64,000 nucleotides of DNA from Mixophyes australis. Lineage: Eukaryota > Chordata > Amphibia > Anura > Limnodynastidae. Made by a program: the position numbers and the translations under genes. Location of the stretch: contig JAVHZZ010000008.1 in the NCBI GenBank assembly GCA_036250195.1, positions 6,271,434-6,335,433 of the forward strand. Direction: 5' to 3'. The notes under the pieces are model-generated. The model was not told the DNA's origin and searched no databases. It saw only the letters and a program-made list of their open reading frames with translations. Positions 11,201 to 23,200 of the stretch are shown in pieces; positions within the stretch are counted from its first letter, which is position 1; each line of letters opens with the position of its first letter.

Positions 11201-14200
11201 CGAACAGAGAGGGAAGGGGGGAAAGATTTTTTTTTTTCACTGGGTTTGGTCTGTTTCCTGCAAAGTGAGACCCCCGCCCAAAAAGTAAACTCCCGATCTG
11301 GGTTAGGAATGTGGATTCATTCTGGGCTGATCCGTCACATTTTTAGGCCTCTCTATTTTTTTCTTTTGCATATTTCAGAGAAGTAAAAATATAACTTTGG
11401 GCACTTTTTGTTTTTAAAAACCGCCTGCCAAGCGTTAAAGGTCCGATTACTTTGGCGCGCTGGCTGCCGGTGCTCCTTAAGAATAATCCCTATGACAACT
11501 GCCCTCAGTCACGTTTTAGCGGATTTTTAAATCGACCCCGTAAAATATGCCATAGAGAGCGTCGAGGGAGTTTACCGCGTACTAAGATGCCAAGGAGCAA
11601 GAGCGATTGTAATAAGGATTATAATAATCCTTCAAATAACTCATACTTGCCAACTCTCCCTGAATGTCCGGGAGACTCCCTGAAATAGGGGTGATCTCCC
11701 GCACTCCCTGAAGAGTCTGGCATTCTCCCTGATGCTGAGCCAGTACAAGACGTGGTTGGCTTCACCACCTGTGGCATGATGACACAGTTCAGAAATTGTG
11801 TCCTATGTCCACGTATTGATGCCTATGGAGGTGGCCATTTTCATGGAGACCAAGATTTAATCAAAGACTGACAGGTAAGACAACATGACTTCAGTAATGG
11901 AGACAGTCTCTAGAGATTAATTGGCTGCTTTTCTTTAACGCATAGTTGCCTACTCTCCCAGAATGTCCAGAAGACTCCCGCATTTCTGGGAGAGCAGGGC
12001 AACCTCCCGGTTCTCGCCCCTGCAATAGATAAGTTGGGGGGGGGAGGCTTAAGACACAAATATCGTGTCATCTTAGCCCCGCCCCCTGCTATAAGTGCCC
12101 AAAATTGTGAAAATCGTTTAGGAGAGGGGCCAAAATGATGCAATTCGTCAAGGCCCGCCCCCGCACACCCACCCACCTCCCACGGGATCTCCCTGAAGCC
12201 AACGAGAAAAAGTTGGCAAGTATGAAATAACTGCGGTTTAATCTTCCAATGTTAGCAGAGGTTTATATTTTAGATTGCAAGCTTTGGTGGTCAGGACCTG
12301 TTCTTTCAGTCTTTATTTGTGTTTGTCGCTCCCTTAGACGCTCTTGTACAATGTGGAATAGGTGGGTTGTATGGAACTGACAATGACATGAGAAGTCATG
12401 TCTGAGGAGCACAGTATTTATTGATAAATCTTAGCAACTATCTAATGATTATTATAATAATGCAGCCATTCAGGGGACTGTTTCATCGGAAGTCGTGATT
12501 GATTTGACCTCGGCTGAGGAAGCAATATGGCCGCTGCCAGTTTAGCAAACTGAAATCTGCAGAGAAGTACAGTTGTTCCTGCTGAAGGGCCCTTGTTCAC
12601 GCGTTTGAACATTTAAAGACAAAAAGTTAAATAAATCTACTTGTAACTATTCCTTCCTAAAATTGAGATATCACTGAACCAATAATCAGTTTGTATATTC
12701 GCCAAAAACCGTCGCTGAGGTATGAGGTACCAAGTGGCTCATGCCTCAGTGAGGTTACTGGCAACCAGTGAGTTGATAAGTTGCGTTTTTATTGGTTCAG
12801 CTCACACAATGGCTGCATCCTCTCGTGCATGGGCGACGAGACGGGTACACATTAAAATAATCCATTTTAGGATGTTACAATGACTCTATTGGAAATAAGA
12901 TGCAGATTTTCCTACCACGTGGTTTGTCTAGAGCGTCAGACTGAACTCACATCCTGCTACAGAAGTGCGGGGATGATAATGTACATTTCCTATAACATAA
13001 AAGATGATTCTGTGACAGCAGAGCCCTGCGGCGGTGAGATCTCTTCACGCATTGCGCAGTGAAGATTACACGGTATCAGGAAAGACGTTGCTGTACGTCT
13101 GGGAAGAATTAAATCATTTTTATTATTCTCTGCTCTGACATTTGTGTGACAATGAACAGACAGTAAAACACACATGTCCGCATTACTCTGCCGCCCCTCT
13201 ACCCCATCCGAAACAATAACGTGATAGTGTTCAGACTGTGTTACAGTCTCTGCCAGTCAGAACGGCCCCATTCATAGAGATATTATCTGTTTGTAAAGGG
13301 GGAAGTGGAGGACAAAGCTGATTTGCATATGTCAATAAATCATTAAAGGACAACTGGCTCTACAATATAAGCTGCATTTTATTAGTCACTGATTCATGTA
13401 AACATTTGGGAGTTCTGCAGAATTTAAAATATTTCAGAGACAGTTTCCATCCTGAGGGAAACACTTTCTGCGCGCACGACATCCTAACCTTTTAACCATT
13501 AAAAGCATTGTCCGTCTGAGCCTAAAAGTCAGTGGTTTTTGTCTCTCCAGAAAGGATAAGTGATTTCATAATATAAATATAGAGTAAGGACATTGCGTGA
13601 TCTGGAAACAACGCACGACACAAGTCTATGGTCGTGTCAGCCCAGCTGTTTCCTATACAGCTGTCCTGTGGCACTTTGTAAAAAATCTGCCCCCCCCCCA
13701 GCGACAGAGTGATGGCTGGCATAGAAACCCAATCATTTATTCATTGTCAGCCACAGAGAGCAAAAATAGAAGTAATAAAGAGGATGAAACTTCCATCCAC
13801 CTCACAATATTTATCCTGATTAGCCGGAGGACTTGGCAGAAGTGGGGCGTAGCTGACCAATGAGAGTGCGCCAATATAGGATATGAGCTGATCACATGAC
13901 TTCTTTGGACAATACCGCACCTAGCCATTAGGCAAACCGAGGGAGGGTTCCTAGTGCCTGGAAACCCCCCTCCAAGCCTGGGGCACTGTATAATTGAGGT
14001 GGTTGGACCATGCCTCCGCTTCACACGGCTCTGCTTGAAAAAGGAAAGCTGTGTGCACCTAACAGTAGAGCACGCAGCATTGCCCATGTATATTATGGGG
14101 ATAGGAAGAGTTGGAGAGCAGCCAAGTACCATCTAATATTATAGCCACGCCCCCATGCATGTTGGTCACGCCCACTGGCGGCGTGATGTGGAAACCCCAA

Positions 14201-17200
14201 ATCCTGCGTTTGTCCCTGTAGCCAATAGCTAAAAATATTGAGATGCGGCCAGGGGGCTCCCCACCCCGTCCACCTACTTTAAACTGTACCTGTAGTGTAC
14301 ACACATTGGAAAAATCTCCTTATAAATAATAACAATTCTACACTCATCTGTAATAAGTAACAACAGGGGTCACTTACTAACTGCATTCAGGTGCTAACAT
14401 ACACTAAACTGTAGCAAATATTTGCTTGCATTGTGTGACTTAATCTAAACAGATACAAGCTGATTGCTGATTGGTTGCCGTGATCCAGAGCAAACTTACA
14501 TCTAACTGCACCGTTAGTAAATTGTCACAAGTTTGCAAAAACTAAACTTTACTACGAAGTAAAAAATACCTGAGTTTGGTTGTGCAATAACTAAATGTAT
14601 AATCTTGTGAGGTGAAACAACTGAGGACATTGCTGCCTTTAATGAAAGACTAAATTGTGCAATCTCTTGCAGCCCCCCCCCCCTCATACACCCCAAGCCC
14701 CTGGTGTTTTTTCTTTTGTTGACCGGATCCTGGAACTCAGATAAAACTGGAGACACAGCTTGATTACATGTTAATTTTTCCACTAGGCTCCCAAATGAAG
14801 TGGGAACACGTCACCCTGGCGGCGCTCTGGTAGTTGTTTGCAGTATAAGTTTCATGAGACGAAACATAGCTGTAAGCTGCAATCATGGTAAACGGATTTT
14901 CACAAATCTACAATCAAGAGGTTTTTCCAATAAAGAGGAGCTGGCAGAGTGTGCTGGGCTGGCGTGGGCTGGCAGAGTGTGCTGGGCTGGCGTGGGCTGG
15001 CAGAGTGTGCTGGGCTGGCGTGGGCTGGCATGGGCTGGCAGAGTGTGCTGGGCTGGCGTGGGCTGGCGTGGGCTGGCAGAGTGTGCTGGGCTGGTGTGAG
15101 CTGGCAGAATGTGCTGGGCTGGCGTGGGCTGGCAGAGTGTGCTGGGCTGGCGTGGGCTGGCAGAGTGTGCTGGGCTGGCGTGGGCTGGCAGAGTGTGCTG
15201 GGCTGGCGTGGGCTGGCGTGGGCTGGCGTGGGCTGGCAGAGTGTGCTGGGCTGGCGTGGGCTGGCAGAGTGTGCTGGGCTGGCGTGGGCTGGCAGAGTGT
15301 GCTGGGCTGGAGTGGGCTGGCAGAGTGTGCTGGGCTGGCGTGGGCTGGCAAAGTGTGCTGGGCTGGCGTGGGCTGGCAGAGTGTGCTGGGCTGGCGTGGG
15401 CTGGCAGAGTGTGCTGGGCTGGCGTGAGCTGGCAACACAGATGAGAAATTCTCCAACTAACTAGTGCAAAAGACATATGGTTCGTCTACTCCATACAATC
15501 CTTGCTATAATGCCTTTTCCATCTGGCAGTCCCTATGTACTCACATAAAAAGCTCCGCCCCTTTACATGACACCGCTGAGCCGTATACAAATGCTCACGG
15601 TTGCGCTTCTGCGTAGGTTTGTGCTAATTTATCATCCTCATCAATATTTATTTATATAGCGCCAGCGCCATAGCGCTTTACAACTGGGATCAAGCAAATC
15701 AGTCGATTCTGCATTCTATGGTGCGCAAAGCAGAAACCGCAATTTACATTCCTGCCCTCCTCCTAATATAAGACCTTCTAGGAGTTTTACGATTCATTTC
15801 TTTCTTTAACTTAATGCCGAACAGTGAAATTCATGAATAAAGCAGATACAAGCTCTGTGCCTACAACACAATCACACTTTATACGTCTATGTCTCAGATC
15901 TCCGAGTCACAGCTCATTGACTCCGTCGTTAGATAACTCGGGCAGAATTCTTTCAAGCTCTCCTCTTTATGGGAATTGGATCTGGCTGTTTAATTTCCTG
16001 TGTGAACTGTTCCCCACGTGCTGAATACTTACTATGCAGTACGCCACCAAAGCCCCCTGGACGAAGCCCGCCAGCACGTCGGTGGGGTGATGCTTGTGGT
16101 CCGAAACCCGGGACAGCCCTGTGTAGAAAGCCATCATCAGGAGCGTGAATTGCAGCAGTGGGCGCAGTAGGCGGGCTCCTCTCCATGTAAATCTGGACTG
16201 CAGGTAGAACTGCAAAATAAAACCATGTTCTTGTTACATTTACTGTCTGCTTATATAAAACAAGTCATGATAAATATATAATGTCACGTTTCAGTGCAAG
16301 GTGAGTGAAAAACTAACAAAATTTCTTTGGTCATCGCATATATTCTCTGACCTCCTTGGCAGTGAAGCTTACAATTCATAACATGATAGAAACTTTCAAA
16401 TATATCCAGGGTTATAACAAGGTGCAGGAGGGAAACATTCTACAAAGGAAGAGAAGTATTAGAACACGAGGACATGTACTGACACTGGGGGGAAGAGAAG
16501 TATTAGAACAAGAGGACATGTACTGACACTGGGGGGAAGAGAAGTATTAGAACACAAGGACATGTACTGACACTGGGGGGAGGAGAAGTATTAGAACACG
16601 AGGACATGTACTGACACTGGGGGGAAGAGAAGTATTAGAACACGAGGACATGTACTGACACTGGGGGGAAGAGAAGTATTAGAACACGAGGACATGTACT
16701 GACACTGGGGGGAAGAGAAGTATTAGAACACGAGGACATGTACTGACACTGGGGGGAAGAGAAGTATTAGAACACGAGGACATGTACTGACACTGGGGGG
16801 AAGAGAAGTATTAGAACACGAGGACATGTACTGACACTGGGGGAAGAGAAGTATTAGAACACGAGGACATGTACTGACACTGGGGGGAAGAGAAGTATTA
16901 GAACACGAGGACATGTACTGACACTGGGGGGAAGAGAAGTATTAGAACACGAGGACATGTACTGACACTGGGGGTAAGAGAAGTATTAGAACACGAGGAC
17001 ATGTACTGACACTGGGGGAAGAGAAGTATTAGAACACGAGGACATGTACTGACACTGGGGGAAGAGAAGTATTAGAACACGAGGACATGTACTGACACTG
17101 GGGGAAGAGAAGTATTAGAACACGAGGACATGTACTGACACTGGGGGGAAGAGAAGTATTAGAACACGAGGACATGTACTGACACTGGGGGGAAGAGAAG

Positions 17201-20200
17201 TATTAGAACACGAGGACATGTACTGACACTGGAGGGAAGAGAAGTATTAGAACACGAGGACATGTACTGACACTGGGGGGAAGAGAAGTATTAGAACAGG
17301 AGGACATGTACTGACACTGGGGGGGAAGAGAAGTATTAGAACACGAGGACATGTACTGACACTGGGGGGAAGAGAAGTATTAGAACACGAGGACATGTAC
17401 TGACACTGGGGGGAAGAGAAGTATTAGAACAGGAGGACATGTACTGACACTGGGGGGAAGAGAAGTATTAGAACACGAGGACATGTACTGACACTGGGAG
17501 GAAGAGAAGTATTAGAACACAAGGACATGTACTGACACTGGGGGGAAGAGAAGTATTAGAACACGAGGACATGTACTGACACTGGGGGGAAGAGAAGTAT
17601 TAGAACAAGAGGACATGCACTGACACTGGGGGGGAAGTAGGTTCAGAGGAAATGACTTCACAGAAAGGGTAGTGGATAAGTGGAATAGCCTCCCATCAGA
17701 GGTGGTAGAGGATAATAGAGCAATATAAACATGCTTAGGATAGACATAAGGACCTCCTTACAAAGAACTAAGGATCGAATAGGGTTTGAGGTTACAATAG
17801 ATTAAAAAAATGGGGAGACTACATGGGCCAAGTGGTTCTTATCTGCCTTCAAATTCTATGTTTCTATAATGGACATCATTATATAATATTAATAGATCAT
17901 GCAAATATTGCCTAATTTTCACAGTTATGTCTTCACTTCATTTAGTTTTACATCTCAGCTTTGTCAGGGGCGCACGCAGGGTTCCCCCCCCCCCCCCCAA
18001 AAGAAAACATATAGAGAGCAGCTACATTTCGGCGGTACAGTGCCGCTATGTAGGGACACTGTTCTTAGTGGAGGGGAGGGGTTTCTGGAGAACCAAAAAT
18101 TCCCCCTGCGTGTTTGTATAGACACAAACAGGTGACAAAACGTTGTTCTGCAGAATGACTGAGTCTTTTGTGTTTTACTGAACATCTATAGAAAAATAAA
18201 TGAAATTCTCCTCCATAATTTAGCAACATGGTTGCAGGACTTGCTATTACTTTTTATTCATTTGAAATAGAGATCTAGTGAAAGCAATTTTTTCCCTTGA
18301 CACACTGACGCCTACAGAAACCGAACTCTTAATTTAGCTAAAATGACATTTTCTGGCACGGCCGGTGATTGGGAAACGAAGGCCAGAGGCGAACTGAAGC
18401 TGTCACAACTCTGGATGTTGAGACTTGTATATTTCTCGGCCAAAGAAACTACTGTGCAACATAAGATCTCCAATCTTAACCTCCATTCTTCATACATCAT
18501 AGACCGAGAACAATAACTCAGTTCTGTCTCTTACTGTGCATGAGGGACAATTACTCTCCTGATTCTGCTGGCACAGTACCGATTGGTGGACCTAAAAAGG
18601 GGGTGTGGCTTACACCGAAATGGGTGGAGCCTTGTCCAAAAGTGGCCTTTTTGGGAACAGCGTGGGGCCTATTTTATCCTATTTTGCAAGTCTAAACGTT
18701 GGGAGTCGCAAATCTCTCTGGCTGCGAGGTACATTTTTTTTTTTGGGGGGGGGGGGTTTGGAAGGGGATTCACAAGTTATTGGAAATCAGTTTCTTCATA
18801 AATTAAAAATAAATAAAATCAAGACGTTTTCATGAGAGGCGATCTCCTTAGAGTTATATAAAGAAGGAATTTAATCGCTCACAACATGCTCCTTCATTCT
18901 GGATGTTGCATTAAAAACAAAAGCCCAAATTTCATGTGGATTATTTTCTTTCCTTCATTTTTTTAACCTATTAATCTGTACTAGTTGACTAATTATCTTG
19001 TCAAATTAATAACACGCGAGGGAGCCCACACATTGCCCCAAAAACTGCAGTGTATACATAACAAAAAAAATAAAATAAGGCAACGGCTTAGAGTTGTTTA
19101 AAGAAGCCGATCAGGTGACAGCAAAACTTTTATTGTTTATTTTTGTTTCAAATTGTTTAAGTGAGGTCGTCTGTTGTCACCAAAGACCACCTTTACTCTT
19201 GTCAGGCCCCTGGTTGTGGCCATAAAATGCATAATGATTTGGGGTGGGGGCAGGGGGGCAAAAAATATATTGTCAGATGGTCATTGTCCCCTTGTTGTTG
19301 TTTCCGTTTGAACTTTGGCCCGAACCGCTTACTAGGTTCCTGTGGGAACCGTATGAAACAAAGGGGGAAGAGACACAGGAAAATTGAATACTTTCGTCCC
19401 ACGATTCAAAGCCGGCTGTGGGTGACCAGGGTGAGATGAGTGGAACAGGCAGCTTATAAGACCCAATGACATATCACACACCCTTCCTATAGGAAGGAAG
19501 CCGAGGGCCTGGTCTGTCTGACTGTGCGAGAGGTCAGATGTATATTTTTAAGTTGATTCATATATGTCCGGAAACGTACGCACAATACTCAGGGACAAGA
19601 ATTGGGAAATATTACTGTCTGACACTTACATATAGAGAGGGAGAGAGAGAGAGAGAGAGGGAGAGAGAGGGAGAAAGAGAGAGAGAGAGAAGAAGAGAGA
19701 GAGAGGGAGAGAGAGAGTGAGAGAGACAGAGAGAGAGTGAGAGAGACAGAGAGAGAGTGAGAGAGACAGAGAGAGAGTGAGAGAGAGAGGAAGAGAGAGA
19801 GAGATAGGGAGATAGGAGAATATAGGGTAGAAATATAGAATATTCTAACAATGACATCAGACATCACTGTGTACTAGGAAGAGCTCTGCGTTGTATTAAA
19901 ACATGCATTGTCCTCTGCAGGTTGCTCCCTACACAAGAATTAAAATGCACTCATCACCTATACACAGCGGAAGCAGCGATTTTATGAGTTTAGCAAGAGT
20001 CACAATAATGCAGTCTATCAATATAGCACAGTGGCTAGCATTGCAGCCTCACAGCGTTGGGGTTGTGGGTTCCATTCGGACCAGGACTCTCTATCTGTGT
20101 GGAATTTGTATGTTCTCCCCGTGTTCACGTGGAGTGTCCTCCGTGGTGTCAAATTTTCTACCACAGTCCAAAAACATTCTGGTAGGTTAATTGGCCTCTG

Positions 20201-23200
20201 ACAAAATGGACCCTAGTTTGTGCACACGATAGGGAATTTAGACTGTAAGCTTTAATGGTGCCGTGAGTGATGCAAATTATTACGTATCCTCTGTACAGCG
20301 CTGCGTAATGCGACTGGCGCTATATAACCAATAACTTAAAAAATTTAATTCCACGCTTCCGATTTGATTTCAGGGTTTCATTTGTTTATATTTTATTGAA
20401 AAGATAAACTAAGTTGTATCAATGTACTAATATATTTCATGGAAACATAACAGACAACTAAACATCTTCCTGCACATGTGATATGTTATTATATATACTT
20501 CCTGGAGCAGTTTGTATTATTGCATGACCTTAATCTCCTCAAAACCGTATTTCCGATTTTTCCTGCAAGTTCTGCAACTTTCCCTTCCTACCATTATACA
20601 GATGACTGATTTTGCTTGTCTCATACTGACATCAAGTGTCAGCGCCTTTCACTTCCAGTTGCCCTTTGACCCCGGAAGTGATGTTTCCTCTGTCATTAAT
20701 GATCATTCAGAGTTTTCGGTCAAAATTTACGGCCCTCTGTGAAACTATGACGTGACTCACACCTAAGTGTTAGTCAGGGACGGCCGAATGCCAGATTTTC
20801 CCAATAATCCTAAAAATCACAGATTATACTGATTTATTTCATTACTCGCAGCCAAACTGGTGCTATAAGGCAATTAAAAAAAAACATTGCATAGTCATTA
20901 TAGAAGTTCTAATATATATTACATAGTTTTAACAAAAGTTTAATGTGCGCCATATTGAGAGGATGAAGGTATAGCTGTACCACACTTAAGTAACTCATAT
21001 GGTGTATGCTGGGAATTGTAGTTCCACAACAGCTGAAGGGGCCAAAGACTGCCTACCTCCGCTGTAGATCGTTTTAATTTTTAGCAACTCTGGAATAAAA
21101 AAGTAGTTGAAGGGTTAATATCGTTCCAATACAGTATATTAATTTGATCCAAGTGCATAATATGAATCACTGTCCTAGGTCTATATTAACTCCTACAACT
21201 AAGTCCAAAACTAAATTTATTTTGAGTATTTTGCCATGTCTTGTTCATTTGTAGCTTAGAAAATTGTGACTGGTACACAGAGTTCTTAACACTTATAGAG
21301 ACAATATACTTAGTATCCAACAGACTGTGATTTTATTCACTGCCATTTAAAAAGAGCAAGAAATAGCAAAATAACTGTAACAAGGTGTAATATTGTCATC
21401 TACGTACAGACTGGTGATTCCCCTGACTGACATCCGCATTCTACATTGTATCCGGCTCTGCTGTACTTTATATAAAAATACAACAACAAGAAGAGACAAG
21501 AAACTATATTTAAATCCTTAAGGTATTTAAGCCCCAGGATCCCAAGTGTGGACATACAAAATGCTGATTTTATTACTTAAGGTGGAATTTCCATTGTTTC
21601 AAACTGCATTGAAAAGTTTCCGGTTTCACGAGCAGATTGAAGCTCCGTGAAGGAGTGATAAATAAATTGTTAAGGCCTTAAAGAGTGACCCTGATAGAGT
21701 AACATCAACGTTATCACCTGGGTGGGTCGTCCTGACCTCTCTGCTCACCTTCCAATCCGGGGGGAGGGGTGTTCCCTATGAAATACTATGACTACCAATG
21801 TCTCCAGTTCATCTCAGACCTCCGTCATTCCATTGTCGTATCAACTGCATGGGAAAAAACAATGGTCCCAGATTGCGATCGCCTGTGTGTTTTGATAGGG
21901 GTAATCCGATCTGTTTGGAGACTAACAAAGTCCATTCAGACGGGTCTTATCCCACTCGGAGATACAAGACATTAACAGACTAGGTATCCTGGGAGGTAAT
22001 GAGCGATCGACCAAAAGATTATCCCCCTAAATACTTAGAATAGCACTGTGCACCCTTGTTGTAAAAGATATACTATCTCTTCTACAAATTCATCGGATAC
22101 ATGGAAGTGTAGTCAACCCACCCACGCTGAGATCTGGCCCTACACTACGAGCATATATGGACCCCCCCCCTTCCTTACCCCCTCAATTCCATTTCCCATC
22201 ACTGTTTGTAGTTCTGTTGAAATGTCATTCCTTAATTTATGCACTGTCCCCTTATACCTGTCCTTCAATAAAGCTTTGTGCATGTGATTCCCCCCCCCCC
22301 TCTCACCTTCCTCTCCCTCATATCCACTGCTTATTTTAAACTTTTGCATTGTTAAACAGATGGATGGTGCTTGATGTATAGTGTAAGATGTCATATCTTG
22401 TACCATATGTCTTTTATTGTGTTTAAACTATGTCTGATTTGTGTTTCACGGTGTATTGTGCTTTCAGCTGTATCTTTTTAAATATGAAGCAGCATTTTTT
22501 CAATCAAAAATAGAAGGATGATATCTGTTATCCAACTTAGCCAAAAACGTGAGGACTACAACATTTTTGGATAACGAGTAGAGGTCTTCCCTTGATCCTT
22601 GTTTTCCCAACGGGCTCCTGAATTCTACATCACTTTGTCCACTGTTTCCCCACAAGGAAACCTAGGCATGGATAGGTCTTGAAACTGATTGGAAAGATTT
22701 GCACCAGCCGATGCCGTAAGACCAGTGCGGAAATTGTCCTTCTAGTACAGTGAAATGTGTATGACCCTCAACATGGATCCAGAGAAGTTTATAAGTCGAG
22801 CAAAGATTGTTGGAGGTCAGGAGACTGCGAAGTGTTCAAGCCCAACTGGAGTCTAGAGCTTGTTCTGGAAACACCTAAAGATACATCTCTGTGTTGTCAT
22901 ATCCAGAATTGGATACAGAAACACCACATTGCCCATCTAAGTGTCCTTTATAATATGGTAATCTAATTTTTTAATATCGGTAAAAGAAAAGTATTTTACA
23001 AAGAAAGGCGAAACCACCGTCAAACCCTTTGCAGTTTAGACTAGTCAATGAGTGACATAGCTGCTGCACTTTGAGATTGAGAAGCCCTCTGTCGGCTATT
23101 GAATTATTCATTCCTTCTCTTATTGTATTCCCACGTGTCTAATGACTGCGTTCCCATGTACGGTACCTGCACACTGCTAAATTTATATTCTGCTTTTCTT

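Larger units (their letters stand above)
8252..16032 (-). other. PLPP3 intron 5 (about 7.8 kb)
   Basis: Holds MITEs at 8.49-8.80 and 9.60-9.81 kb, the hAT-like composite at 11.64-12.22 kb, a single degenerate unit of the dispersed 43-bp repeat at 12.71-12.80 kb, a GC-rich 28-bp minisatellite at 14.94-15.43 kb and an L2-type tail at 15.63-15.69 kb. No coding exon was found. Confidence 0.8.

Noticed and set aside
14883..15476. Long ORFs (up to 197 residues) on both strands
   Set aside because: They arise from a stop-free 28-bp tandem repeat; the peptides are repeats of the unit in different frames and match no family.
16446..17636. Regularly spaced repeats resembling a CRISPR array
   Set aside because: Units are contiguous tandem copies with no unique spacers, in a vertebrate intron; the same holds for the 43-, 52- and 76-bp arrays.
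19538..19867. Arg/Glu- and Ser/Leu-rich ORFs
   Set aside because: Direct translation of a GA microsatellite.
21720..22500. Possible LTR or gene 3' end with AATAAA near 22,267
   Set aside because: No terminal repeats, coding frame or second copy in the window could be shown; left as an unclassified repeat-like segment.
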